A DNA stretch of 64,000 nucleotides from Zoogloea sp041908905 (GTDB taxonomy: Bacteria; Pseudomonadota; Gammaproteobacteria; Burkholderiales; Rhodocyclaceae). A program made the position numbers and the translations under genes. Below the pieces are notes generated by a model that was given only the letters and a program-made list of their open reading frames with translations, made no database searches and was not told the DNA's origin. Where the stretch lies: positions 1-64,000 of the forward strand of contig NZ_JAYREK010000001.1 of NCBI RefSeq assembly GCF_041908905.1. Reading direction: 5' to 3'. Shown here piece after piece: positions 47,529 to 56,449 of the stretch; positions within the stretch are counted from its first letter, which is position 1, and each line of letters starts with the position of its first letter.

Positions 47529-48916
47529 GCGGGGCGGACTCCGGGCAGACGCAGCACCGCATCGATGAACACCTGGGCGCGATGGGCGTAGTTGCGGAAC
47601 ATGTCGAGGCTGGCGCAGGCCGGTGACAGCAGCACCACGTCGCCGGCCTGGGCGCGGGCGTCGGCGAGCAGCACGGCGGCGTCCATGTCGGCCGCATGCA
47701 GCAGCTCGACGCCGCAGCCGGCAACGGCCGCCTCGATGGCCCCGGCGTCGCGGCCGATCAGCACCACGGCGCGGGCATAGCGGGCGAAGGCATCCTTGAG
47801 AGGCGAGAAATCCTGGCCCTTGCCGTCGCCGCCGGCGATCAGCACGACCTTGCAGCGCAGCCCCTCGAGGGCGGCGACGGTGGCGCCCACGTTAGTGCCC
47901 TTGGAGTCGTCGTAATAGCTGACGCCGTCGGCCCGCTCGGCCACCTTCTCGACCCGGTGCGGCAGGCCGCGGAAGGCCTTGAGGGTGGCAACCAGCCCGT
48001 CCCGGGGCAGGCCGGCGGCCTCGCAGAGGGCCAGCGCCGCGAGGGCGTTGGCGACGTTGTGGTTGCCGGTCAACTGTAGTTCGGAACGCTGCAGCAGCCG
48101 CTCGCCGCCACGGGCCAGCCATTCGGTGCCGGCTTCGACGCCGACGCCGAAGTCGTCGGGCCCGGCGGGCGCGTCGAGGCCGAAGGTGAACACCCGGCGC
48201 CCGGCCAGGGCCATCGCCTTGACCCGCGCATCGTCGCGGTTGAGCACCTGCACGCCGCCACCGGCGAACACCGCGGCCTTGGTGGCGGCGTAGTCGTCGA
48301 GGCCGGCGTAGCGGTCGAGGTGGTCGTCGGTGACGTTGAGCACGGTGGCCGACGCGGCATCGAGGGCCGGCCCGGTCTCGAGCTGGAAGCTGGAGAGCTC
48401 CAGCGCCCAGGCCTGGGGCAGCGGGCGGCCTGCGTCCTGGCGCTCCATGATCACGTCGAGGGCGGCCGGGCTGATGTTGCCGGCCACCACGCCGTCCAGC
48501 CCGACGCCGCGCAGCATCTCGCCGACCAGGGTGGTGGTGGTGGTCTTGCCGTTGGTGCCGGTGATCGCGATGAGGCGGGTGGTGTCGCGCACCCCGAGGT
48601 CGGTCAGGGCCTGCACGAAGAGATCCATCTCGCCGACCACCGGGATGCCCCGGGCGCGGGCGGCCTGCACCAGCGGCTGGCGCGGGTCGAGGCCGGGGCT
48701 GATGGCGAGGCGGCCGACGCCGTCGAGCAGCGTCTCGGCAAACGGGCCGGTGACGATCTCGGCGGCCGGAGCCTCGGCGCGCAGGCGCTCGACGCCGGGG
48801 GGCGTGTCACGGGAATCGGCGACCCGCAGGGCGACACCCTGCCGGGCCAGCCAGCGGGCCATCGCCAGGCCGGATTCGCCGAGGCCGAGGACGAGAGTGA
48901 GCTCAGAACGGGCCAT
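47525..48916 (-). CDS. murD: UDP-N-acetylmuramoyl-L-alanine--D-glutamate ligase
   Basis: Adds D-Glu to the nucleotide precursor. 463 residues with the Mur ligase P-loop AITGTNGKTTTTTLVGEML, the central ALELSSFQLETGPALDAASATVLNVTDDHLDRY motif and NVGATVAALEG in the C-terminal domain. The N-terminus LVLGLGESGLAMARWLARQG is typical of MurD. Overlaps ftsW by 4 bases and follows mraY by 6. Confidence 0.96.
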   Translation of the reverse strand: MARSELTLVLGLGESGLAMARWLARQGVALRVADSRDTPPGVERLRAEAPAAEIVTGPFAETLLDGVGRLAISPGLDPRQPLVQAARARGIPVVGEMDLFVQALTDLGVRDTTRLIAITGTNGKTTTTTLVGEMLRGVGLDGVVAGNISPAALDVIMERQDAGRPLPQAWALELSSFQLETGPALDAASATVLNVTDDHLDRYAGLDDYAATKAAVFAGGGVQVLNRDDARVKAMALAGRRVFTFGLDAPAGPDDFGVGVEAGTEWLARGGERLLQRSELQLTGNHNVANALAALALCEAAGLPRDGLVATLKAFRGLPHRVEKVAERADGVSYYDDSKGTNVGATVAALEGLRCKVVLIAGGDGKGQDFSPLKDAFARYARAVVLIGRDAGAIEAAVAGCGVELLHAADMDAAVLLADARAQAGDVVLLSPACASLDMFRNYAHRAQVFIDAVLRLPGVRPA

Positions 48917-48922
48917 GGCTGC

Positions 48923-50011
48923 TTACCGCAGTTTGAGGGTGGACAGCCCGAACAGCACGAGCATGATGGTGATGATCCAGAAGCGCACGACGACCTGGGT
49001 CTCCTTCCAGCCGCCCAGCTCGTAGTGGTGATGCAGCGGCGCCATCCGGAAGATGCGTTTGCCGCCGGTGTACTTGAAGTAGAGCACCTGCACCATCACC
49101 GACAGGGCCTCGGCCACGAAGAGGCCGCCCATGATGAAGAGCACGATCTCCTGGCGCACGATCACGGCGATGGTGCCCATCGCGGCGCCCAGCGCCAGCG
49201 CGCCCACGTCGCCCATGAAGACCTCGGCCGGGTAGGCGTTGAACCACAGGAAGCCGAGACCGGCGCCGGCGATCGCGCCGCAGATCACGGCCAGCTCGCC
49301 CGCGCCGGGGATGTAGGGCACCCCGAGGTACTTGGAGAAGCCCATGTGGCCGGCCACGTAGGCGAAGATCGCCAGCGCGGCGCTGACCATCACGGTGGGC
49401 ATGATCGCCAGCCCGTCGAGGCCGTCGGTGAGGTTCACCGAATGGCTGGTGCCGTTGATCACGAAATAGGTGAGGACGATGAAGCCGATCACCCCCAGCG
49501 GGTAGCTCACCGCCTTGAAGAAGGGCACGATCAGCTCGAGCTGGGCCGGCAGCGTGGCGGTGAGGCCGAGGAAGCTCGCCGCGCCGAGGGCGATGGCCGA
49601 GGTCCAGAAGTACTTCCAGCGGCTCGCCAGGCCCTTCGGGTCGCGGTAGACCACCTTGCGCCAGTCGTCGACCCAGCCCACGGCGCCGAAGCCGAGGGTC
49701 ACCAGCAGCACCACCCACACGTACTTGTTGCTGAGGTCACCCCACAGCAGGGTCGTGAGGGCGATCGCGATGAGGATCAGCGCGCCCCCCATGGTCGGCG
49801 TGCCGGCCTTGGTGAGGTGCGACTTGGGGCCGTCGTCGCGCACCGCCTGGCCGATCTTCTTGGCGGCCAGCCAGCGGATGACCGGCGGCCCGAAGACCAG
49901 CGAGAGCAGCAACGCGGTGCCCGCGGCCAGCATGGTCCGCAGCGTGATGTAGCCGAAGACGTTGAAAAAACGCGCATCCTTGCCGAGCCACAGGGCCAGT
50001 TCAAGCAGCAT
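48923..50011 (-). CDS. mraY: Phospho-N-acetylmuramoyl-pentapeptide transferase
   Basis: Integral membrane enzyme that transfers phospho-MurNAc-pentapeptide to undecaprenyl phosphate, forming lipid I. 362 residues with ten membrane helices. The three Asp-containing loops are visible: GTPTMGGALILIAI, VNLTDGLDGLAIMPTV and FLWFNAYPAEVFMGDVGALALGAA. The HHHYELGGWKETQVVVRFW motif is also present. Confidence 0.97.
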   Translation of the reverse strand: MLLELALWLGKDARFFNVFGYITLRTMLAAGTALLLSLVFGPPVIRWLAAKKIGQAVRDDGPKSHLTKAGTPTMGGALILIAIALTTLLWGDLSNKYVWVVLLVTLGFGAVGWVDDWRKVVYRDPKGLASRWKYFWTSAIALGAASFLGLTATLPAQLELIVPFFKAVSYPLGVIGFIVLTYFVINGTSHSVNLTDGLDGLAIMPTVMVSAALAIFAYVAGHMGFSKYLGVPYIPGAGELAVICGAIAGAGLGFLWFNAYPAEVFMGDVGALALGAAMGTIAVIVRQEIVLFIMGGLFVAEALSVMVQVLYFKYTGGKRIFRMAPLHHHYELGGWKETQVVVRFWIITIMLVLFGLSTLKLR

Positions 50012-50071
50012 GGCGGCCTCCCGAAATCATTGGGCAGGACACCGTGGCAACAGCCGTACAACAAAAACTCA

Positions 50072-51448
50072 TCAAACCTTCTCCGCGATGGCGTCGACGA
50101 CCCGTTCCATCTTCATGAAACGCGAGCCCTTGACGAGCACCACCGTATCTTCATTGAGCTCCGCCTTCAGCGCCGCGACGAGGTCGTCGACCTTGCTGAA
50201 GTGGAACCCGCCTTCGCCGAAGTTGCGCGCCGCAACCTCGCTCATCTCACCCAGACCGAACAGGAAGTCGACGCCTTCGCTCTTGGCGTAGCCGCCGATC
50301 TCGTCGTGGTACTGGAAACTCTGCTCGCCGATCTCGCCCATGTCGCCGATCACGAGGATCTTGCGGCCCGGCGTGGCAGCGAGCACTGCGATGCCGGCGC
50401 GCATCGAATCGGGGTTGGCGTTGTAGCTGTCGTCGATGACGACCGCGCCATGGGCGCCCTTGCGCAGGTGCAGGCGGCCCGGCGTGCCCGTGTAGGTGCC
50501 GAGGCCGTCCGCGACGGCGTCCAGGCTCGCCCCCGCGGCCAGGCAGGCCGCCGACGCGGCGAGGGCGTTGCGGACGTTGTGCAGGCCGGGCACCTGCAGG
50601 CGGAAGCGGGCCTCGCCCTGGGGCGTGGTGAGCACCAGGTCGCTGGCAAAACCGTGGGAGGTGCAGCGGGCGGTCACGTCGGCGCCGGCGGACAGGCCGA
50701 AGGTCAGGATCTCGCGGCCGGCGTTGAGTGCCTTCCAGTAACCGGCAAAGGCGTCGTCGGCGTTGATCACCGCCACGCCGTCGGCGGACAGGCCCTCGTA
50801 GATCGCGCCCTTCTCGCGGGCCACCTCGTTGACGCTGCCCATGCCCTGCAAGTGGGCCCGCTGGGCATTGTTGACGAGCGCCACGGTGGGCGCGGCGAGG
50901 CGGGTGAGGTAGCCGATCTCGCCCGGGTGGTTCATGCCCATCTCGATGACCGCCGCCCGGTGGTTGCCCGACAGGCGCAGCAACATCAGCGGCAGGCCGA
51001 TGTCGTTGTTGAGGTTACCCTGGGTGGCCAGCACCGCGAGGTCGGGGTCGAGCCCGTCGAAGCGGGCCTGGGCGCGCAGGATCGCGGCGCACATCTCCTT
51101 GACCGAGGTCTTGCCATTGCTGCCGGTGACGCCGATCAGCGGCAGCTCGAAGCGGTTGCGCCAGCCGGCCGCCAGCCGGCCCAGGCCGAGGCGGGTGTCG
51201 TCGACGATCAGCAGCGGCAGCGGCACCGGGTTGGCGGCGGCCCACGCCTTGTCCACCATCGCGGCCACCGCGCCCTGGGCGGCCACCGCGGCGACGTAGT
51301 CGTGGCCGTCGAAGCGGTCGCCCCGCAGCGCCACGAACAGCTGGCCGGGTCTGATCGCCCGGGAGTCGGTGCTCACCGACGAAAAGAGCACCTGCCCGCC
51401 GACGGCGGTACCGCCGGTGGCCAGGGCAGCGTCCTGGAGATCCATCAT
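50072..51448 (-). CDS. murF: UDP-N-acetylmuramoyl-tripeptide--D-alanyl-D-alanine ligase
   Basis: Adds D-Ala-D-Ala to complete the pentapeptide. 458 residues from the ATG at 51448, which overlaps the murE stop (ATGA). The N-terminal domain has FSSVSTDSRAIRPGQLFVALRGDRFDGHDY, the P-loop is GVTGSNGKTSVKEMCAAIL, and AVIEMGMNHPGEIGYLTRLAAPTVALVNNAQRAHLQGMGS follows. The C-terminal domain has VIDDSYNANPDSMRAGI. The frame runs on upstream inside murE, but that is a shadow of murE. Confidence 0.96.
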   Translation of the reverse strand: MMDLQDAALATGGTAVGGQVLFSSVSTDSRAIRPGQLFVALRGDRFDGHDYVAAVAAQGAVAAMVDKAWAAANPVPLPLLIVDDTRLGLGRLAAGWRNRFELPLIGVTGSNGKTSVKEMCAAILRAQARFDGLDPDLAVLATQGNLNNDIGLPLMLLRLSGNHRAAVIEMGMNHPGEIGYLTRLAAPTVALVNNAQRAHLQGMGSVNEVAREKGAIYEGLSADGVAVINADDAFAGYWKALNAGREILTFGLSAGADVTARCTSHGFASDLVLTTPQGEARFRLQVPGLHNVRNALAASAACLAAGASLDAVADGLGTYTGTPGRLHLRKGAHGAVVIDDSYNANPDSMRAGIAVLAATPGRKILVIGDMGEIGEQSFQYHDEIGGYAKSEGVDFLFGLGEMSEVAARNFGEGGFHFSKVDDLVAALKAELNEDTVVLVKGSRFMKMERVVDAIAEKV

Positions 51449-52962
51449 GAGAGTTCCCCCTGGGCTTCGTTCCAGGTTTCGAGCGCCGCGCGGGTCTGGT
51501 CCACATCGGAGAAGGGGTGGCGGATGCCCTGGATCTCCTGGTAGGCCTCGTGGCCCTTGCCGGCGATCACGATCACGTCGTCGGCGGCAGCCGCCAGGAT
51601 CGCGCTGCGGATGGCCTCGGCCCGGTCGGGGATGATCTCGGCGCCCTCCCCCACCCCGGCGGCGATGGCCTGCAGGATCAGGCCCGGGTCTTCGCCCCGC
51701 GGGTTGTCGCTGGTGAGCACGACCTTGTCGGCCAGACGGCGGGCCACCTCGCCCATCAGCGGGCGCTTGCCCGGGTCGCGGTCGCCGCCGCAGCCGAACA
51801 CGCAGACCAGGCGCCCGTTGCGGGCCCTGGCGGTCGGGCGGACGGCGGTGAGCACCTGCTCGAGGGCGTCGGGCGAGTGAGCATAGTCGACCACCACCAG
51901 CGGGTCGCCGACGCCGCCGAGGGTCTGCATGCGGCCCTGGGGCGGGGTCAGGTCTTCGGCCACGGTGGCCGCGTCCTCGAGGGAGAAGCCGGAGGCCAGC
52001 AGGGTGCCGATCACCGCCAGCAGGTTGGAGACGTTGAACTGCCCGACGAGGTTGGGATAGAGATCGGCCGACTCGTTGCCGCTGCGGGCCGTGAAGCGGA
52101 TGCCGGCGGCCGTCGTGGTGAGGCGCTCGGCGACGATCAGGCGATTGACCGGCGCCACCTCGGCGTTGGTGGGGTTGAGCGTGTAGCCGATCACCTGCAG
52201 GCCCCGGCCGGCGAGGCGGCGGGCCTGCTCGACGCCGAAGTGGTCGTCGAGGTTGAGCACCGCGGCGCGCAGGCCGGGCATGTCGAAGAGGCGGGCCTTG
52301 GCCGCCCCGTAGAGCTCCATGCTGCCGTGGTAGTCGAGGTGGTCGCGGGTGAGGTTGGTCAGCACCGCCACGTCGAAGTGGGCGCCGTTGAGGCGCTCCT
52401 GGTCGAGGCCGATGGACGAGACCTCCATCGCCGCCACGTCGGCCTTCGCCGCGCGGAACTCGGCCAGCGTGCGGTGCAGGGTGAGGCTGTCGGGGGTGGT
52501 GTTGAGGCTGGACGACAGGGCGCCCGGGAACCCGTTGCCGAGGGTGCCGATGACGCCACACTTGCGCCCCAGGGCCATGAAGGCGCGGGACAGCCACTGG
52601 GTGACCGAGGTCTTGCCGTTGGTGCCCGTCACGCCCACCAGCCAGAGGGCCTCGGAGGGGCGCCCGTAAACCTCGTGGGCCAGGTAGCCCGCCAGGGACG
52701 CGAGGCCGTCGATGGGGATGTTGGGCACCTGCAGGCTGTCGTCCCAGACGTGCCCGGAGCGCTCCCACAGCACGGCGGCGGCGCCGGCATGGACGGCATC
52801 GACGATGAAGCGCCGCCCGTCGACCCGATGGCCGGGGCAGGCCAGAAACACGTCGCCCGCCAGCACCTGGCGGGAATCGACGCACAGACGACGGACTTCC
52901 ACGCCTTCGGCGGCGAGGTGCGCCAGGATCTCCTGGACTTGCTGCGGTGGCGTGGCGCTCAC
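51445..52962 (-). CDS. murE: UDP-MurNAc-L-Ala-D-Glu--2,6-diaminopimelate ligase
   Basis: Adds the third stem-peptide residue. 505 residues from a GTG at 52962, whose first bases overlap the ftsI stop (GTGA). P-loop GVTGTNGKTSVTQWLSRAF; carbamylated-Lys region and AMEVSSIGLDQERLNGAHFDVAVLTNLTRDHLDYHGSMELY. The TSDNPRGEDP motif is the DNPR signature of meso-diaminopimelate-adding enzymes, so the peptidoglycan is of the usual Gram-negative type. The open frame extends upstream through ftsI but is not coding there. Confidence 0.96.
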   Translation of the reverse strand: MSATPPQQVQEILAHLAAEGVEVRRLCVDSRQVLAGDVFLACPGHRVDGRRFIVDAVHAGAAAVLWERSGHVWDDSLQVPNIPIDGLASLAGYLAHEVYGRPSEALWLVGVTGTNGKTSVTQWLSRAFMALGRKCGVIGTLGNGFPGALSSSLNTTPDSLTLHRTLAEFRAAKADVAAMEVSSIGLDQERLNGAHFDVAVLTNLTRDHLDYHGSMELYGAAKARLFDMPGLRAAVLNLDDHFGVEQARRLAGRGLQVIGYTLNPTNAEVAPVNRLIVAERLTTTAAGIRFTARSGNESADLYPNLVGQFNVSNLLAVIGTLLASGFSLEDAATVAEDLTPPQGRMQTLGGVGDPLVVVDYAHSPDALEQVLTAVRPTARARNGRLVCVFGCGGDRDPGKRPLMGEVARRLADKVVLTSDNPRGEDPGLILQAIAAGVGEGAEIIPDRAEAIRSAILAAAADDVIVIAGKGHEAYQEIQGIRHPFSDVDQTRAALETWNEAQGELS

Positions 52963-54713
52963 ATGGCCTCCCGAACCGGTGCGGCGGCGCCGCGGGCCAC
53001 CTGGAGCGGCTTGAGCGGTGCGTCCGGCGGCACCCCGAGGGTACGCAGGGCCCCGCCCGTGACCTGGGCGAAGATCGGCGCCGCCACGTCGCCGCCGTAA
53101 TGCTTGCCGTTGCTCGGCTCGTCGATCATCACGGCGACGATCAGGCGCGGATCGGAGATCGGCGCGATGCCCACGAAGGACGCCACGTAGCGGTTGGCGT
53201 AGTGCCCGCCGACCAGCTTCATCGCGGTGCCCGTCTTGCCGCCGACGCGGTAGCCCGGCACGTTGGCCTGCTGGGCGGTGCCACCCGGCTGCACGACCAT
53301 CTCGAGCATCTGGCGGACCTCCCGGGCGGTCTGCGGCGAGAACACCCGCGTGCCATGCACCGGCGGCGTATCCACGCGGGACAGGGACAGGGGCACGATG
53401 TCGCCGTCGCGGGCGAAGACCTGATAGGCGTTGGCCATCTGCATGAGGTTGACCGACATGCCGTGGCCGTAGGACATGGTGGCCTGCTCGATGGGCCGCC
53501 AGTTCTTGGCCGGCCGCAGGCGACCGCCCACCTCGCCGGGGAAGCCGAGCTTCAGGGGAGAGCCGAAACCGAGATCGTCGAGCATCTTCCACATGGTTTC
53601 CGGCGGGAAGCTCAGCGCCATCTTGGCGGCGCCGATGTTGGACGATTTCTGGATCACCTGGGCGACGGACAGGGCGCCGTGGGGGTGCGCGTCGGAGATC
53701 GTCGCGCTGCCGATGGTCATGCGGCCCGGCGCGCAGTTGATGATGGTGTTGGCGGTGACCTTGCCCTTCTCGAGCGCCAGAGCGGCAGTGAAGGGCTTCA
53801 TCGTCGAGCCGGGCTCGAAGGTGTCGGTCAGGGCCCGGTTGCGCAGCTGGTCGCCGGTGAGCTTGACCCGGTTGTTGGGGTTGTAGGTGGGCGCGTTGGC
53901 GAGGGCGAGGATCTCGCCGGTCTTGGCGTCGATCACCACCACCCCGCCGGCCTTGGCCTTGTGGTCGATCATCGCCTGCTTGAGGGCGGCGTGGGCCAGG
54001 TACTGGATCTTGTTGTCGATGGCGAGGGCGACCTCACGGCCATCCTGGGGCAGGCGGATGGACTGCACATCCTCGACCACGTTGCCGCGCCGGTCCTTGA
54101 CGACCCGCCGGGAGCCGGGCTTGCCGGCCAGGGCCGACTCGAAGGCGAGCTCGATGCCCTCCTGCCCCTTGTCGTCGACGCCGGTGAAGCCGACCACGTG
54201 GGCCATCACGTCGCCCCCCGGGTAGAAGCGGCGATACTCCCGCTGATCATGGATGCCGGGGAGCTTGAGCGCCGCGATGCGGTCGGCCAGCTCGGGCGAA
54301 ACCTGCCGCTTGAGGAAGACGAAATCCTTGTCGACGGACAGCTTCTGATTGACCTCCAGGACCGGCATCTCGAGCAGGGCCGCCAGCTGGCGGATCTGGC
54401 CGGGGTTCAGCTTCCTGGCGTCGTCGGGGATCGCCCACACCGACTTGACCGGCGAAGACACGGCCAGCACGTCGCCCTGACGATCGGTGATCTTGCCGCG
54501 GGTGGCGGGCACCTCGAGCACGCGGGCGTAGCGCGATTCGCCCTTGGCCTGCAGGAACTGATCATTGACGCCCTGCAGATAGGCCGCCCGGCCCACCAGC
54601 GCAAGGGAGCCGCCGAGCAGGCACAGCAGCACGAAGCGCGGCCGCCAGGCCGGCAGCTCGGAGCGCAGCAGGGGATTGTGGTTGAAGGTGACGCCCTTCT
54701 TGGCCTTGGTCAT
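52959..54713 (-). CDS. ftsI: Peptidoglycan D,D-transpeptidase FtsI (PBP3)
   Basis: Septum-specific class B penicillin-binding protein. 584 residues from the ATG at 54713: a short cytoplasmic tail, one membrane helix (about 27-48), a pedestal domain (RGKITDRQGDVLAVSSPVKSVWAIP) and a transpeptidase domain. The latter has the three active-site motifs: STMK (Ser303), SSN in IQKSSNIGAAKMA and KTG in VGGKTGTAMK. Overlaps ftsL by 4 bases upstream and murE by 4 downstream. Confidence 0.97.
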   Translation of the reverse strand: MTKAKKGVTFNHNPLLRSELPAWRPRFVLLCLLGGSLALVGRAAYLQGVNDQFLQAKGESRYARVLEVPATRGKITDRQGDVLAVSSPVKSVWAIPDDARKLNPGQIRQLAALLEMPVLEVNQKLSVDKDFVFLKRQVSPELADRIAALKLPGIHDQREYRRFYPGGDVMAHVVGFTGVDDKGQEGIELAFESALAGKPGSRRVVKDRRGNVVEDVQSIRLPQDGREVALAIDNKIQYLAHAALKQAMIDHKAKAGGVVVIDAKTGEILALANAPTYNPNNRVKLTGDQLRNRALTDTFEPGSTMKPFTAALALEKGKVTANTIINCAPGRMTIGSATISDAHPHGALSVAQVIQKSSNIGAAKMALSFPPETMWKMLDDLGFGSPLKLGFPGEVGGRLRPAKNWRPIEQATMSYGHGMSVNLMQMANAYQVFARDGDIVPLSLSRVDTPPVHGTRVFSPQTAREVRQMLEMVVQPGGTAQQANVPGYRVGGKTGTAMKLVGGHYANRYVASFVGIAPISDPRLIVAVMIDEPSNGKHYGGDVAAPIFAQVTGGALRTLGVPPDAPLKPLQVARGAAAPVREAM

Positions 54714-54976
54714 GGCCGCTCCTCGATGGCGATGATCTGCCCTGGCAGAGGTGGGCGCATCGCGAGTTTCTCGCGAGCGAGTTTTTCGATGCGGGCGTGG
54801 GCCGCCCAGGTACTTTGTTCGAGCTGCAGCTGGCCCCACTCGACCTCGAGCTGGCGGGAACGCTGCTGCTCGCGCTCGACGGCCGCATACAGCTTGCGGG
54901 CCTGGTGCTGGGACGCGACGACGCCGAGGCTGCTCGCCACCACCAGCATCACGAGGAATCCGGTCAGTCGCGCCAT
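54710..54976 (-). CDS. ftsL: Cell division protein FtsL
   Basis: 88-residue bitopic divisome protein: one N-terminal membrane helix (about 4-22) and a periplasmic leucine-zipper-like coiled coil (QARKLYAAVEREQQRSRQLEVEWGQLQLEQSTWAAHARIEKLAREKLAMRPP). The last part is the FtsL signature. It lies 1 base after rsmH and overlaps ftsI by 4 bases. Confidence 0.94.
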   Translation of the reverse strand: MARLTGFLVMLVVASSLGVVASQHQARKLYAAVEREQQRSRQLEVEWGQLQLEQSTWAAHARIEKLAREKLAMRPPLPGQIIAIEERP

Positions 54977-54977
54977 G

Positions 54978-55898
54978 TCAGTCAGCCGCCCGCTCGGCGA
55001 CCCGCATCACCGCGCTGCGGGAGCGCGGGTTGGCCGCCACCTCGTCGTCCGACGGCCACACCGGCTTGCCCACCAGGGCCAGCTTGGGCTTTGGCAGGTC
55101 GGCCGCGCGCACCGGCAGGCGCGCCGGCAGCTGCGGCGGCCGCGACGCGTCGCGCATGAAGCGCTTGACGATGCGGTCTTCGAGGGAATGAAAGCTGATC
55201 ACCACCAGACGGCCTCCCGGCGCCAGCGCTGCCACGACCTGCGGCAGGACTAGCGACAGCTCCTCAAGCTCTTGATTGACGCAAATCCGTAGAGCCTGGA
55301 AGGTGCGCGTCGCTGGGTGCTGCCCCGGCTCGCGTGTGCGGACCGTCTTTTCCACGAGTGCGGCAAGCTGTCCAGTGGTTGCAACATGCCCCCCTGTCCG
55401 AGCAGCAGCAATCGCCTTTGCAATCTCATAAGCAAACCGTTCTTCACCGTATTCCCTCAACACCCGGGTTATCTCTGCGACTGGCGCTTCCGCCAGCCAC
55501 TCCGCCGCAGTCAGACCGCGGGTCGTATCCATTCTCATGTCGAGCGGCGCGTCGAAGCGGAAGCTCATGCCCCGCTCCGCCTCGTCCAGCTGGGGGGAAG
55601 AAACCCCCAGGTCCAGCAGGACGCCGTCGACCTTGTCCACCCCGCGCTCGGCCAGCGCCTCGGCAAACGCCGAGAACGGCGCATGCACCAGCTCGAAGCG
55701 CGGATCTTCGATCCTGCTGCCGGCCGCGATGGCCACCGGATCGCGGTCGAAGGCGATCAGCCGGCCCTCCGGCCCCAGCTGCGCCAGGACCGCCCGGCTA
55801 TGGCCGCCGCGCCCGAAGGTGCCGTCCACGTAAATACCCGCCGGCTTGATGGCCAGCGCCTCGACGGCTTCGTTGAGCAGCACCGTGATATGCGACAT
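54978..55898 (-). CDS. rsmH: 16S rRNA (cytosine-1402-N4)-methyltransferase RsmH
   Basis: SAM-dependent methylase of C1402 in the ribosomal P site (formerly MraW). About 306 residues: HITVLLNEAVEALAI at the start, the SAM loop YVDGTFGRGGHSRAVLAQLG, DGVLLDLGVSSPQLDEAERGMSFRFDAPLDMRMD and RTFQALRICVNQELEEL. I chose the ATG at 55898; a TTG at 55907 overlapping the mraZ stop is possible and would add three residues. Confidence 0.96.
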   Translation of the reverse strand: MSHITVLLNEAVEALAIKPAGIYVDGTFGRGGHSRAVLAQLGPEGRLIAFDRDPVAIAAGSRIEDPRFELVHAPFSAFAEALAERGVDKVDGVLLDLGVSSPQLDEAERGMSFRFDAPLDMRMDTTRGLTAAEWLAEAPVAEITRVLREYGEERFAYEIAKAIAAARTGGHVATTGQLAALVEKTVRTREPGQHPATRTFQALRICVNQELEELSLVLPQVVAALAPGGRLVVISFHSLEDRIVKRFMRDASRPPQLPARLPVRAADLPKPKLALVGKPVWPSDDEVAANPRSRSAVMRVAERAAD

Positions 55899-55903
55899 CG
55901 TGT

Positions 55904-56350
55904 TCAAAGCGGAAGGTTTTCCCAGCCTGCAGGCAGAAGTTCGGAACCCAGGGCAAAGATCGCCTCCTGCTGTTTCTGCCAGCCGGCATCCGACCAGAGC
56001 TCGAAGTGATCCCCCTGCCCCACCAGATGCACCTGCTTCTCGAGCTGGGCAAAGCTGCGCAGCTCGGGCGCGATCAGCACACGACCGGCGGCGTCCATCT
56101 CTTCATCGCGGGCGAAGCCCACGAGAAGACGCTTCAGCAGCGCCGAGTGCTGCTCGAGGCTGGAGCCGGCGAGCACCTTGTCACGGATCGGTCCCCAGGC
56201 CGGGGCAGGGTAGAGGAGGAGGCAGCGATGAGGATGGGCGGTCAGAACCAGCGCGTTGCCGGCCAGCTTCGCGAGCGCGTCCCGGTGCCGCGCGGGTATC
56301 GCCAGGCGCCCCTTCGCGTCGAGACTGAGCGCAGCTGCGCCTTGAAACAT
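55904..56350 (-). CDS. mraZ: Transcriptional regulator MraZ
   Basis: First gene of the dcw cluster. 148 residues with two SpoVT/AbrB-like domains: MFQGAAALSLDAKGRLAIPARHRDAL and MDAAGRVLIAPELRSFAQLEKQVHLVGQGDHFELWS. MraZ forms rings and represses its own operon by binding GTGGG-type direct repeats; such repeats are present 37-72 bases upstream of this start. ATG with a GGGGGA Shine-Dalgarno. Confidence 0.96.
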   Translation of the reverse strand: MFQGAAALSLDAKGRLAIPARHRDALAKLAGNALVLTAHPHRCLLLYPAPAWGPIRDKVLAGSSLEQHSALLKRLLVGFARDEEMDAAGRVLIAPELRSFAQLEKQVHLVGQGDHFELWSDAGWQKQQEAIFALGSELLPAGWENLPL

Positions 56351-56386
56351 GCGTCCCCCACTTCATCACCCGAACGAGCCAGAAAA

Positions 56387-56422
56387 ACTCACTTTTTCCC
56401 ACTTTCGTCCACTTCGTCCCAC
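56387..56422 (-). promoter_or_regulatory. MraZ box: four 10-bp-spaced GTGGG-type repeats
   Basis: On the minus strand the hexamers GTGGGA, GTGGAC, GTGGGA and GTGAGT occur with exact 10-bp periodicity (plus-strand ends at 56422, 56412, 56402 and 56392). They begin at the -10 box and run toward mraZ. The first and third match the known MraZ operator core; the second and fourth each differ at one base of GTGGG. This is the expected autorepression site. Confidence 0.85.
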
Positions 56423-56449
56423 TTTAGAACAAAAGGAATAGCCGGTCAA
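56421..56449 (-). promoter_or_regulatory. dcw cluster promoter (Pmra)
   Basis: TTGACC (56444-56449), a 17-base spacer and TAAAGT (56421-56426) on the minus strand. The -10 overlaps the first base pairs of the MraZ box, so MraZ binding would block polymerase. This one promoter can serve the overlapping genes from mraZ to ddlB-ftsQ-ftsA. Confidence 0.7.

Noticed and set aside
48320..51544. 1074-codon plus-strand frame opposite murD-mraY-murF
   Set aside because: Crosses three well-identified minus-strand genes, lacks any motif or start signal, and has the amino-acid composition of antisense translation.
52963..53592. Extended murE frame running upstream into ftsI
   Set aside because: The part upstream of 52962 is a shadow of ftsI; Mur similarity begins only after the GTG at 52962.
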